Positions 35,491 through 45,400 of a DNA stretch of 64,000 nucleotides are shown one piece after another (the stretch's first letter is position 1; every line of letters starts with the position of its first letter). The translations under genes and the position numbers were made by a program. The notes under the pieces were generated by a model, which did no database searches, was not told the DNA's origin, and was given only the letters and a program-made list of their open reading frames with translations. This DNA comes from Archivesica marissinica (lineage: Eukaryota > Mollusca > Bivalvia > Venerida > Vesicomyidae): the NCBI GenBank assembly GCA_014843695.1, contig CM026391.1:18924871-18988870 (forward strand), read 5' to 3'.

Positions 35491-35613
35491 AACTATTTTA
35501 GTTAAGTACATGTTGTGACAATACTTGTTTGTGATAATTTGGGTGTCGTGAATACTATCTAGACGTCCTTTATCGGTCAGTTTATTCGTGAAACCTTTTA
35601 TGAACATTATGTT

Positions 35614-35852
35614 TAGTTTATACAAATTTATTTTAGCTCGATTGCGAAACATGTTATTACAACTTATATTAATCACTCTCGAGACCTCATTCCTGATGAA
35701 ATCCATCGCCACGAGGGAGAGGGAAGAGGCAACATGGAATTTAAATGCCTTGCCTAAGGGCACAATCGTAACGGCTCCAGCGGTGCTCCAACTCCGGACC
35801 TTTCGCACCTGAATCGAACGCGCATCCACTGCGCTATCACTACTTCTACTTA
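35614..35852 (-). mobile_element. SINE family A, full length
   Basis: Tail tttatacaaatttattttag to head gctatcactacttctac. It ends 11 bp before the left end of the nuclease transposon. Confidence 0.85.
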
Positions 35853-35862
35853 TGTGTATATT

Positions 35863-36167
35863 AGTATGGCTGGAGAAATGGGTTCCCATGCACCCCCCCT
35901 AAAACTAAATTCTAAAATGATTTATAGTACCCCTAGGACATATACTTGAAGAATTTTGATGATACCGCTGGAAATAAATGTCCCACGGGGTCATAATTAG
36001 CATATTTCCAAGATGGCCGCCATCCGCATCAATTAAAAGGCTAGGTGAGATATCTCAGTAATTACTGAGCCGATTTTGATGATCTTGGTGTCCATATTTT
36101 GGTGTTTTGGGGTGCTGAATTGATTGCCATGGTTTTCAAACCAATTGGAGGTCAAGGTCACATAATT
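35863..36167. repeat. Left terminal inverted repeat of the nuclease transposon
   Basis: 305 bp, about 97% identical to the complement of 39581-39888. Starts agtatggctggagaaatggg. Contains the perfect internal palindrome tcagtaattactga and would contain the promoter of the nuclease gene, whose first usable ATGs (36129, 36171, 36231) lie in or just after it. Confidence 0.95.
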
Positions 36168-36230
36168 AAGATGAAGCTCAAGGCAATTTCGCTTTATTTT
36201 CACTTTCCAACATGCGTTATTATCCCAGAG

Positions 36231-39211
36231 ATGAACATCCAGATCTCTCCCTCAGCTCTCCTCAACCTCATCAAGTCCTGCACACGCCAGCACCGTAACG
36301 TCACTTTACAGGATGCCTCAACCCTTACCATCATCCAACAATACCTAGATTACCAGGACAAAGTCCGCAAGGGGCACCTTGGGAAAACTGCAGTCTTCTG
36401 GCTGTCAGTCATGGACCATCAGCAGCTGGTCTTCATGCTCATAAATGCTGTGAAGACAAACAATCGGAAGCTCTTCCATGTGTGCAATGGGAAGATGGCC
36501 AACCTGTTCTTCGCATACGATGGACCAAACTACTCAAGGTATTTTATAACTTCAATAAGATAGAGGGTTCGATTTTGAAACTTAATTTGATTCTGAAAAA
36601 GTCTGAAAAATACAATAATATTTTACATCCATTAGATTCCTTTTTTCATCCACAGGTATCTTTCATGGTTTGAGGTTTTCATGACCAACCTGGAGCTCAG
36701 CCATCCCGGTGCCATGGAGCTCATTGACAGTGGAGTCATTGCTGTGGCTAGGTCTCTCATCCCAGGGTCGCTGTATGCAGTGGACAAGACAATGGAGGAG
36801 ACCTTCATGAAGTTCGCCAAATCCTCAGGTAAATCTGAAGAGCATGACTATGACATGTCCAGTTTTACATGCATGAGTTACATGCAACCATTTGTTATGA
36901 ATAAACAATCATCTCCTGTCTGATTTCCAGGTGGTCTCCTTGGCATCTTCAAGATGTTTGGGGCATACCAGGTCTGGTGCCGCACTACATCTACTCGGGC
37001 CCAGTACTTTAAAAAAATGTTGGAAATGTGTGACATGGTGGATGATCCTGAATGCCCCAAGGCTGGCAAGCACCGGGACCTGGAGAAGGCCAACATCAAG
37101 AAGAGTGAAGAGGCAGTGCAGCAAACTGAGGCTGCAATACGGAACTTCCTGAATCCCTTCAGCATCCCAGTCCCTGAGGACCCAGTGAATGACAGGCTCT
37201 ACGCACTGCACTCTGGTGCACCTGTTCCGCTTGAGGTGGAGGTTGATGTGATGCGTGCTGGTGAGCAGCAAAAGTTGAATTTCATCAAGGAGAGATTCAA
37301 GAATCATGAAAAGAACTTCTTCGATCCCATCAAACGCCAGAAGCTGCTGACTATGGAGCATGCCAGTAAGAAAGTCATTCTCACCACATCACAGGGAAAG
37401 GTGAATAACTTTGTATACAATAATCAATGAAGTGTATTCTTACTAGCCTGTATTTGTGTGATGTCATGCTATATGATGTGATGTTTGATAAGTTTTCATT
37501 ATTGTGTTGCAGCTCATCCAGTACCAGGAGCAGAGTAACCTGGCCTTCACACTGCTGGTCAAGTCACATCTGCTTGATGAACCACTCAACCTGGATGAGC
37601 TGATGCGATACTGCCTCTCACCTGTACCTCACTGCCTTGGTACCCCTGATGGGTTCTTTGCCAAAACAAACAAGGCAACCATGATGCACTATGTCTTGGA
37701 GGAAAGAACAGATGAAGTGCCATACCCTAAGGACTCCTTCTTCATCCAAGATGGAAACGCGCTGTTCTATGCCCTGATCAACATGCCCCCGACATGTGGT
37801 GACATCTGCCTCCAGATCCTAGACCAAATGGTGGCAAAGAAGAACATTATCTTCTCCACTGACTCCTACCACATGGACTCAATTAAGGCACAGGAGAGGC
37901 TAAGACGTGATTTTGGTGAGAAGTTCCTAGTAGAGGGTCCTGCCACACAGAAGCCCAAGGACTTCAAGCTTTTCCTAGCCAATGACATGAACAAGGTGCA
38001 ACTATGCCAGCTGCTGCTAAAGGTCTGGGGAAGCAGTAAGGCTATGTCACGGCTACAGAAGTGTCAGACGGCTGCTGTAATCGTAGAGGGGAAAGCTCAT
38101 CAGCTAGTGTCATTACATGGAGAGGTAAGATGATATTTGATTTCTTATGCACTACCTTAGTACCATGATATGAGATCTTTTAATCTTAAACTTTTGCCTA
38201 CATACATGAAGTAGTACTCTTCTTCATTTCAGGTCAAGGTAACAGAGATCCATTCTCTGCAATCAGATCAGGAAGAGACAGACACCCACATTGTCATCTA
38301 TCTTCACTATGCTGAGAAGCTTGGCTTCAAGTCAGCAGTCGTGCGTTCACCTGACTCAGACATCTTTTTCATCCTCCTCCTTCATGCACATGAGCTCACA
38401 CTCACTGTCTACCTTGACACTGGGACAGGCAAACACCGAAGGCTCATCAACATCAGTGAGCTAGCAGATGAACTAGGCAAGGATTGGTGTTCTACTCTCC
38501 TTGGCTTCTATGTGTTCTCGGGGGAGGACTGTACCAGTGCCTTTAAGGGCAAGGTGGCACCACTGAAGAACCTCCAGAAGAATCCCAAGTTTCAAAAGGC
38601 TTTCAGGTAAATTGTACTTGCATGTAAATAATGATATGTTCACATAGAAGTGTTGTTTCAAATACATTGTACTTGTAATCATATTGCATATACTCTGTTG
38701 CAGGCAGCTCGGTGTGGCATGGAAGGTGGCCTCAGAAGTGCTGGAGCAGTTGGAGGCCTTCACCTGTACTATGTATGGTCAAGCCCGTGAGACTTCTGTA
38801 GACATGGTGAGGAGCAAGCTCCTCAAGAAAATGGTGGGAGAGGACAACACATTGAACTCCAAGTCAAAGTTTGACATGGTTCGCTTGCCTCCATGCCAGG
38901 ACTCACTCATCCCTCATATACAACGAGTCAACCACCGTGTGGTCTGCTATAGGCATGCTGCAGAGCCATTCTTTGAGCGCCCAAAACCATATGATGAAGG
39001 TCAAGGGTGGCTGAAGAGAGAGAAGGGGGTGATCGAGCCTGTGTGGTCAATTGGCCCTATTTTGCCCCCATCACTCATTGACCTCTTGGACACTGATGAC
39101 ACTGAAAATCATTACAACCAGCAAGAGTACGAAGATGCTGAGCCATATAAGGAGGAAGAAATGGCGATAGATGAGGATCATCTTCTCATGGATGCAGAGG
39201 ATGACTCTTAG
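36231..39211 (+). CDS. FEN/XPG-like PIN-fold nuclease, 814 codons, six exons
   Basis: Exons 36231-36538, 36656-36828, 36931-37400, 37513-38124, 38233-38606, 38704-39211. All introns (about 100-120 bp) are GT-AG and phases agree, giving 814 intact codons. Residues 1-317 contain FFAYDGPNYSRY, VDKTMEETFMKF and GAYQVWCRTTSTRAQYF, landmarks I know from a large multi-copy uncharacterised family of fish and invertebrates. The second half aligns in order with FEN-1/XPG active-site blocks: FFIQDGNALFYAL, FSTDSYHMDSIKAQERLRR (D434, like FDG...ERR), QEETDTH (E535, E536, D538, like EAEA), RSPDSDIFF (D562, D564) and LLGFYVFSGEDCTSAFKGK (D620, like LLGCDY...GIG). Predicted role: metal-dependent structure-specific nuclease, probably the element's mobility enzyme (inference). 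The C-terminus is acidic. In-frame upstream ATGs at 36171 and 36129 could extend it. Confidence 0.88.
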
Positions 39212-39538
39212 ACTTTGCTTGAATGTCACTCATGGAAGCTGATAATGACTTCACTACTGTATCATTTATAAATTTGAAAGGGTTCAGTTGTCTCTCTATG
39301 TCTTGCTCATGAGTTATTAAATTATGAGTCATAAATTGTTATCACTTGCACATAGATCAAAAGGCTAAGTGTCCATAATAGATACATTGTGTCACCTTGA
39401 AGATGAACTCCCCTATGATGTTGACAACAAAGTGTCTTGTTAGTTGGAATAATAAGACAAATATTTAGAGCTATAAGTAAGCTTCAGTCTCCATTTTTAT
39501 GGGAACAGGGTAAAAAATAACACATGTCGGAAGGTGAA

Positions 39539-39544
39539 AATAAA
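39539..39544 (+). promoter_or_regulatory. Candidate poly(A) signal of the nuclease gene
   Basis: AATAAA about 330 bp after the stop, in the inner, less conserved part of the right inverted repeat. Confidence 0.4.
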
Positions 39545-39580
39545 GCGAATTTTAACAAAAATTGCCTTTACCATCGTCTG

Positions 39581-39888
39581 AATTATGTGACCTTGGCCTC
39601 CAATTGGTTTGAAAACCATGGCAATCAATTCAGCACCCCAAAAAACCATAATATGGACACCAAGATCATCAAAATCGGCTCAGTAATTACTGAGATATCT
39701 CACCTAGCCTTTTAATGGATGCGGATGGCGGCCATCTTGGAAATATGCTAACTATGACCCCGTGGGACATTTTTTTCCAGCGGTAACATCAAAATTCTTC
39801 AAGTATATGTCCTAGAGGTGCTATAAATCATTTTAGAATTTAGTTTTAGGGGGGGGGGTGCATGGGAACCCATTTCTCCAGCCATACT
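39581..39888. repeat. Right terminal inverted repeat of the nuclease transposon
   Basis: Complement of 35863-36167, ending ctccagccatact. The C-run near 39848 is two bases longer than on the left. Weaker similarity continues inward to about 39508 with a roughly 16-bp insertion relative to the left arm. Confidence 0.95.
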
Positions 39889-40317
39889 ATATGTTATGGT
39901 AGCCTGGGAACAGGCGTCGATATATTTTGCCTGGTCAGTCAAATAAATATATTTTAACACCGAGACTATTAATTGGACCGTATTGAGTTTCTGAACATAT
40001 CAACTCTCATTTGGCTAGAAGTTAAAACGTGAAAAATCGACAGACTGGAACCCAGGCTAATGTTATGGCAGAAAGATGCCACCATAGTTGAGTAATAAAA
40101 TGAATTGATGTGTTCTGCATTTAAATTAGTCTTAAACATCGTGCTATTGATAGTTTATCACGGTATTCAAGCATACACACACACACACGTTGTGATTTAG
40201 GTCTTATAAAAACGAAATCATTTGCTACATCAAGTGCTTAGAAACTTTAATGTGCATATATATATCGCGAGAATATCAGGCATGAACGTGCACCCGGGTA
40301 GAACCACCGACCTATGT
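39889..40317. other. AT-rich spacer, nothing recognised
   Basis: Contains a short (AC)n at 40177-40189; otherwise unique. Confidence 0.5.
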
Positions 40318-40405
40318 GTCTGAAACGGAACTTGATCCGACTTCGAGATATCCGGAGAATTAGACATAACAGAATTTGACATAACGGATGTAGATATAAC
40401 GAATC
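40318..40405. mobile_element. Fragment of a pogo/Tigger-like MITE
   Basis: Right half only: cttgatccgacttcgagata to gacataacggatgtagatat, matching the copy at 24214. Confidence 0.55.
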
Positions 40406-40425
40406 TGCTCCTTATTATGCATACA

Positions 40426-40710
40426 GAACCGATATGTAGTCCAGTGGTTAGCACGCTGGACTGGTAATCCAGGGGTCGCAGGTTCGATCCCGTCTGACCC
40501 TAATAAAATTAACAATCTTTTTAGATGGGCCTTTAAACCGATGTCTCGTGTCGGTGCGTTACATCGTGCACGTAAAAGAACCAGAGGAGACTCTGTAATG
40601 GGTCTCTGTCTGTATCATTGCACTATCCTCCAAAAACTAAAATGACTAATCACTTCAGGAGGCATCGCTCATATGGGTAACCGGTAGCGACGATAAATAA
40701 ACTTAAAACG
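40426..40710 (+). mobile_element. SINE family B, full length
   Basis: Head ccgatatgtagtccagtggt, B box caggttcgatcccgtc, tail aaccggtagcgacgataaat. Confidence 0.85.
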
Positions 40711-40791
40711 TGTGTATAATGCATAATCTATGTAGTGGATTAGTCGTCCATTGGCTAACCCGCTGTACATGTATCATAATTACGTCATAAC

Positions 40792-41002
40792 TAGGCGACT
40801 CTCCAGCTATTATTGGTGGAGGAAGAATACGTGCAGAGTTTCAGGCATGGCACCCGGGTAAAACCACCGACTTTCCGCAAGCCAGCTGGATAGCGTCCTC
40901 ACATGAATGAATTTGACACCCACAGTGGGATGCGAACATAGAGCGTGAGAGGGCAGGTGATTTGAAATTAACGACTTAAACAACTCGGCCACCCAGGCCC
41001 CG
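40792..41002 (-). mobile_element. SINE family E, reverse copy
   Basis: Tail aggcgactctccagctatta, body gagtttcaggcatggcaccc, B-box region cacagtgggatgcgaacata, head actcggccacccaggcccc. Confidence 0.75.
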
Positions 41003-41450
41003 TATAATATTATTGAATGTCACACTTTGGAGTCTTATTTTAAAGCCATGACCCCGAGTTGATTACAAGGTAATATATATATATACACGGATGCAATGCA
41101 TTTATATCGAAAAGAATAACCAGATTTAGATAAAAGGTTAAGCGCCTGCCACCAATTCATTGATCACAATGTTCAAGTTTAAAGATCAAGTTTTGATGCA
41201 TATTGAAGTGAACGATAGGCATTAATTAACGGGTTTATTGCGGCTTACTATGCATTGTTGAGGGATTAAGGAACAGCGGAGGGCCGTGTACTGGTAATCT
41301 GTAATACAATACACACACAATAATTAGTGTTCTTATATATTTTGCTTGTAATAAAATAAAGATTTTGTAGCCATACTACAAAGAATGCTAAACATTTTAT
41401 GTTCTGTTTATGGTAGATCCTGTGTCAATGTGTATTTAAGATTGAGCGTA
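41003..41450. other. AT-rich spacer, nothing recognised
   Basis: Short (TA)n near 41073; no gene or repeat match. Confidence 0.5.
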
Positions 41451-41451
41451 T

Positions 41452-41701
41452 GTGTGTTTTTGCGTTTATATATCGTCGCTACCGGTTGCCCATATGAGCG
41501 ACGTCCCCTGAAGAGATTAGTCATTTTAGATTTTTGGAGGATAGTGCAATGATACAGATAGAGACCCAATCCAGAGTCTCCTCTAGTTATTACGGTGTAA
41601 AGCACCGACACGAGACCTCGGTTTAAAGTCCCATCTGAAAGACTGTTAATTTTATTAGGATCAGACCGGGGGATCGAACCTGCGATCGCTGGATTACCAG
41701 G
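41452..41701 (-). mobile_element. SINE family B, head-truncated
   Basis: Tail to B box (gatcgaacctgcgatcgctg), then breaks at ccag before the A box. About 15 bp missing in the cttttacgtgcacgg block. Confidence 0.75.
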
Positions 41702-41748
41702 GCACTAGCATAGCCATTTAATAACAGCTTGCATAGCTTGTAAATACA

Positions 41749-41934
41749 TACAGTCTACATCCGTTGTGTCGAATTATCCGGTTATTTCGAAGTCGGACCA
41801 AAGTCCCGTTTCAGACACTATCATTGAACATATAACTGGCCCCGTTTATATCGAATTTCGTTAAGTCAAACTTCGGTTATGTCGAAGTATTTTGTTCGGT
41901 CCGACGGAATTCGACATAACGGATGTATACTGTA
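41749..41934. mobile_element. TA-flanked pogo/Tigger-like MITE
   Basis: Ends cagtctacatccgttgtgtc and gacataacggatgtatactg, flanked by TA; same orientation as the copy at 12951 and about 90% alike by eye. Confidence 0.75.
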
Positions 41935-42411
41935 TTTGTATCAGCTGTACTGTGGTTGTGTTTCTTGCACACACAGTATATTCATTATGTTATATTTCTA
42001 CATAGTCTTTACTTAATGAGAGAAATTACTGATTTTTCTATTACCTCCCTTGATGGATAAAGTCAGATTTATCCCGAAATGTATATTGGTCATTTTAGTT
42101 GGAATCCTTTGTTTTTACTGTTGTCGTCTAACCAGGATAAATTATAATTTTATCAAAATCATGTTAATTAATTGAACCATCTTTTACAATAAGGTATCCA
42201 TTGGACATGCTAAAGGATATATGTCGAGATTTAATAATTTCATAAATTATAAGACGAGAATACAGATAAAAATGGAAAACATGTGGTGCAAAGGAAACAA
42301 CGATAAAAACAGAGGAAACCAATTAAGAGGACCAATATACTTTTAGGAGTATTCAGGGGCAGTAACGGACGATATAAAATTGATAGTATTGTTTTGTATA
42401 TAATATATAAA
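41935..42411 (-). other. AT-rich sequence following the giant exon
   Basis: Minus-strand downstream sequence after the donor at 42431 and the read-through stop at 42412. No further exon or SINE seen. It fits intron or, if the donor is unused, 3' UTR. Confidence 0.45.
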
Positions 42412-45400
42412 TTATACAGCAATGGTCTCACCCGTTTTTGACTTCTTGAATCTGTCAACCGTCTCGAACGTGATGTCTGGATCGAAATCTCTCTGCATCC
42501 TCTCCTGTCGCCGGGCGTTCATGGTCCTCTCCCGATCCAACCGTCTATATAAGTCCTCGTCGCTCTGGTACAATGGATTATCCTTAAACATCGTGAAATT
42601 CCCGTCAAACATATTTATATTATCATCGAGATCGCCGTCGTTTCCTTCGAGCGTATTCTTAATGAGATAGCTTCCCCTTACCACTTTCATGTTCGACTCC
42701 GACTGTTCTAGTTCTGATTTCATGTGGTCGTACGTGTAGCTGTTTTCCTCGTATACGTCCGGTTTGGGCTGTTGTACCTGTATCTGAGATTTGTGTTTCT
42801 GATCGGAGCCTTTCCCGAGTTCAATACGTGTTTCAGTTCTGAAATTCGTCTGAGGTTCAATATTCGTAGTATTCCTGACAAAATACTGGGTTTCTGCGCT
42901 TGCTGGCTTCATTTTATATTCCACATTTTCAGCCGTGAATCTATAATCAATCTCATCAAACCTCATATGGCTCTCTTGTTCTTCTTCTTGTTCTGTTGCT
43001 TTGGACGCAAGTACTTTGTATTTCTTTTTCCCCACAGGTGTAGGGGGTGATGGCTGTTTTTCAATGGATTGAATATGTGCTACTGTTTTGTAAATTGGTA
43101 TATCTGCCGGCGCTTCTGCTTTAGGAGCCTCAATCTGTGCTATCACGCCCTCGTCTTTCTGTTTTGGTGTAAGATCGACTTTGACCATTGAGAACTGTGG
43201 AACGTCCGTCTGTACGACCATTGGTGGAACGAACACAGGTGGTGGAATGGGGTAGTCTACGGCTTCACCCTCAACCGTGTATCGCTCTATTGTTCTCACA
43301 CCTGAGTTGTTAACGTTGTGAATGGAAACTGCAGACACACTGGTTGTATCGTCGGGTACAACCGCCTGCGTGACCTGAGAATAACTCTGACACATACCGC
43401 CATCGTATACCCAGGGAGCACCGCCCGCCATTTGGTAGGAAGAGCCATATTTGTCGTTTGTGTTCACAGAGTTCAACCTCGGTAGTGTATCACCTGGCTC
43501 TTCTACCATGTAAGATGTATTGTACGAGTCTTTAGACACTCCGGGGCTTTTCCTCCGCGGTATGTCGTATTCATATGTTCTTTCCGACCATTCCTCTTCG
43601 TTCTCGGTAAGTTCTTTCACATCTTTATCTCCGTACATTGCCGACAAAATTTCTTGCGCCGTAGATTGTTTGATCCCGCTATCCCCGACGGAATTAATCT
43701 TAGAAATCCTGTCAACAGTTGGACTATTACCAGTATCACTAATACTCTCTGACGTGTTTCTAGAACTGAAATAAGCACTTTCTTGTGACTCACTAGTTAT
43801 ATCTTCCACATAGAATAATTCACCCTTAGAGTCTTGTACCAAGTAAATCTTGCTATTTTCTAGATCGTCGACACTTAGCACCGGATAGTCCGGTTCCGGG
43901 GAAGCTCGACCGGACGAACTACTTTCTTCCTCCTCTATTGTTCGTGTCATAGTTGTAATAACTAGATTTCCACCATTTTTCAGTTTGGTTATACTTTGCG
44001 TAATTCCAGGCAATATTTCCTCAGCATTTGAATTCTCCATTTTACTTATAGTTTCTGCTATTTTTGGCAATGCTGCCGCTATTTCACCCTCAGTAACATC
44101 ATTCCCGTTACTGTCCTGTAAAAGGACCGATTGCACAGACTCCCCGTGTGCCTTCATTACCTGGCTCACCGAGCGGTCCGCGGGCACGATCGAACTTGAA
44201 TGATACTTATGCACAACCCTGTTTTCCGGCATCTCAGCACTATGCTCCGCACTCTGAATCACGGTCATATTGCTAGAACTACTTGACATACCCTTTTCAA
44301 CTGGAATATTGATCCCTTTTCTTGCCCTATGTAATCGCACAGGGAGCCTGTCACTATTATCAAACTCTGTATATGGCCACAGTTTCAAATTCCCTTTCTC
44401 GTCCTCCAGCACATGTTGGATACCCGGTGATTGCAGTACGACTGATTTTCGACTGATATGCGTATCTCCAGCCTGTGGCGACTTCTTAACTCCATTTGTT
44501 ATCAGCTTGTCATCAGCCACCGCATCCCCTGCAGCCATGAGATGAGAATTGATGTTTTGTGTCGTTACCGAAACTGGCATACCATTAATCCGAGGTAGAT
44601 TCGTTTTAACCGAGCTTGCATTACCTTTAGCTGACACTATATCATTATTCATGTCCACGTTTTCTTGTTTTGTTTTATTCGTTGATGCCTCCGACGTAAT
44701 GTAAACACCCATAGTCGTGTAATCGTTAACATTTTTCACTGTATTTGTGTTCACTCCCAAACTACCATTATTAATTTCTCTCCAATGTTCACGTTCGTGT
44801 TTATTGTTTAAACTTTTACACTCTAAATGCATAGGTAATTGTTTGAATTTTAAACCACATTTACTATTACCGCAATAAGCTGTCTTAGCAGAGTCATATT
44901 CTTGTTTATCACTGTTCGCTTCATTTCTCACATGCTGCAACTTCACATCCACATAATTATTTTCGCTGTTCTGCGTTTTTTGCCACGGTTGATGTGTTTC
45001 ATCATCAATAGTCGCCTTCAAGTTGAATGTAATACTACCACCCTGTGTGAGACTAGAAAACGGGGTCTTAACATTGTAACAAGTGTAGTTAAACTTATCA
45101 GGATTAGAATTGTGTACGTCTGAATGAATCGATACCTTATCCGTTTGGGAATCCTTTTCAGAGCTGTCATCGTAGGTGGCTGAGGATTGTCTCAACACCG
45201 GTACATGCGTCAGTGTATCTATGACAGATTTGTTTGAAGTATTTAAAACGGCGCGGTTGTAATATTCACATTCGGTATAATTAGTGTGTACATTTAACCT
45301 ATCAAGATTGCGACAATTTATAGGAAAACTTGACATGCTGTGAAGATTATCTCCCGTAGGCTGTGATAAGCCTGCTGGATTTACTTCCCTTTCGTCCTCG

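Larger units (their letters stand above)
35863..39888 (+). mobile_element. TIR transposon encoding only a FEN/XPG-like nuclease
   Basis: A 4,026-bp unit with termini agtatggctggagaaatggg and its complement. The inverted repeats match over about 305 bp with roughly nine substitutions and one C-run length difference, then more weakly to about 36225 and 39508. TA lies just outside TGGCTGG on both sides and may be the target duplication; no longer direct repeat is visible. Inside is one intact six-exon plus-strand gene (36231-39211) and nothing else. GC content is higher than its surroundings. XPG/FEN-type nucleases have been reported with the Academ superfamily of eukaryotic DNA transposons, so an Academ-related origin is a reasonable inference, but no RNase-H-type DDE transposase domain is visible. 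It lies in the putative 34.8-kb intron of the minus-strand giant gene, antisense to it. Confidence 0.8.

Noticed and set aside
36632..38763. Minus-strand ORFs opposite the nuclease exons (62, 95, 150 and 96 codons)
   Set aside because: Shadow frames of the plus-strand coding exons, whose phases and splice sites agree across six exons.
35863..39888. Interpretation as an ordinary host gene next to unrelated repeats
   Set aside because: The two flanks are near-identical inverted copies immediately bracketing the gene, one at each end, with the start codon at the inner edge. Coincidence is unlikely, although domestication or capture of a host nuclease remains possible.
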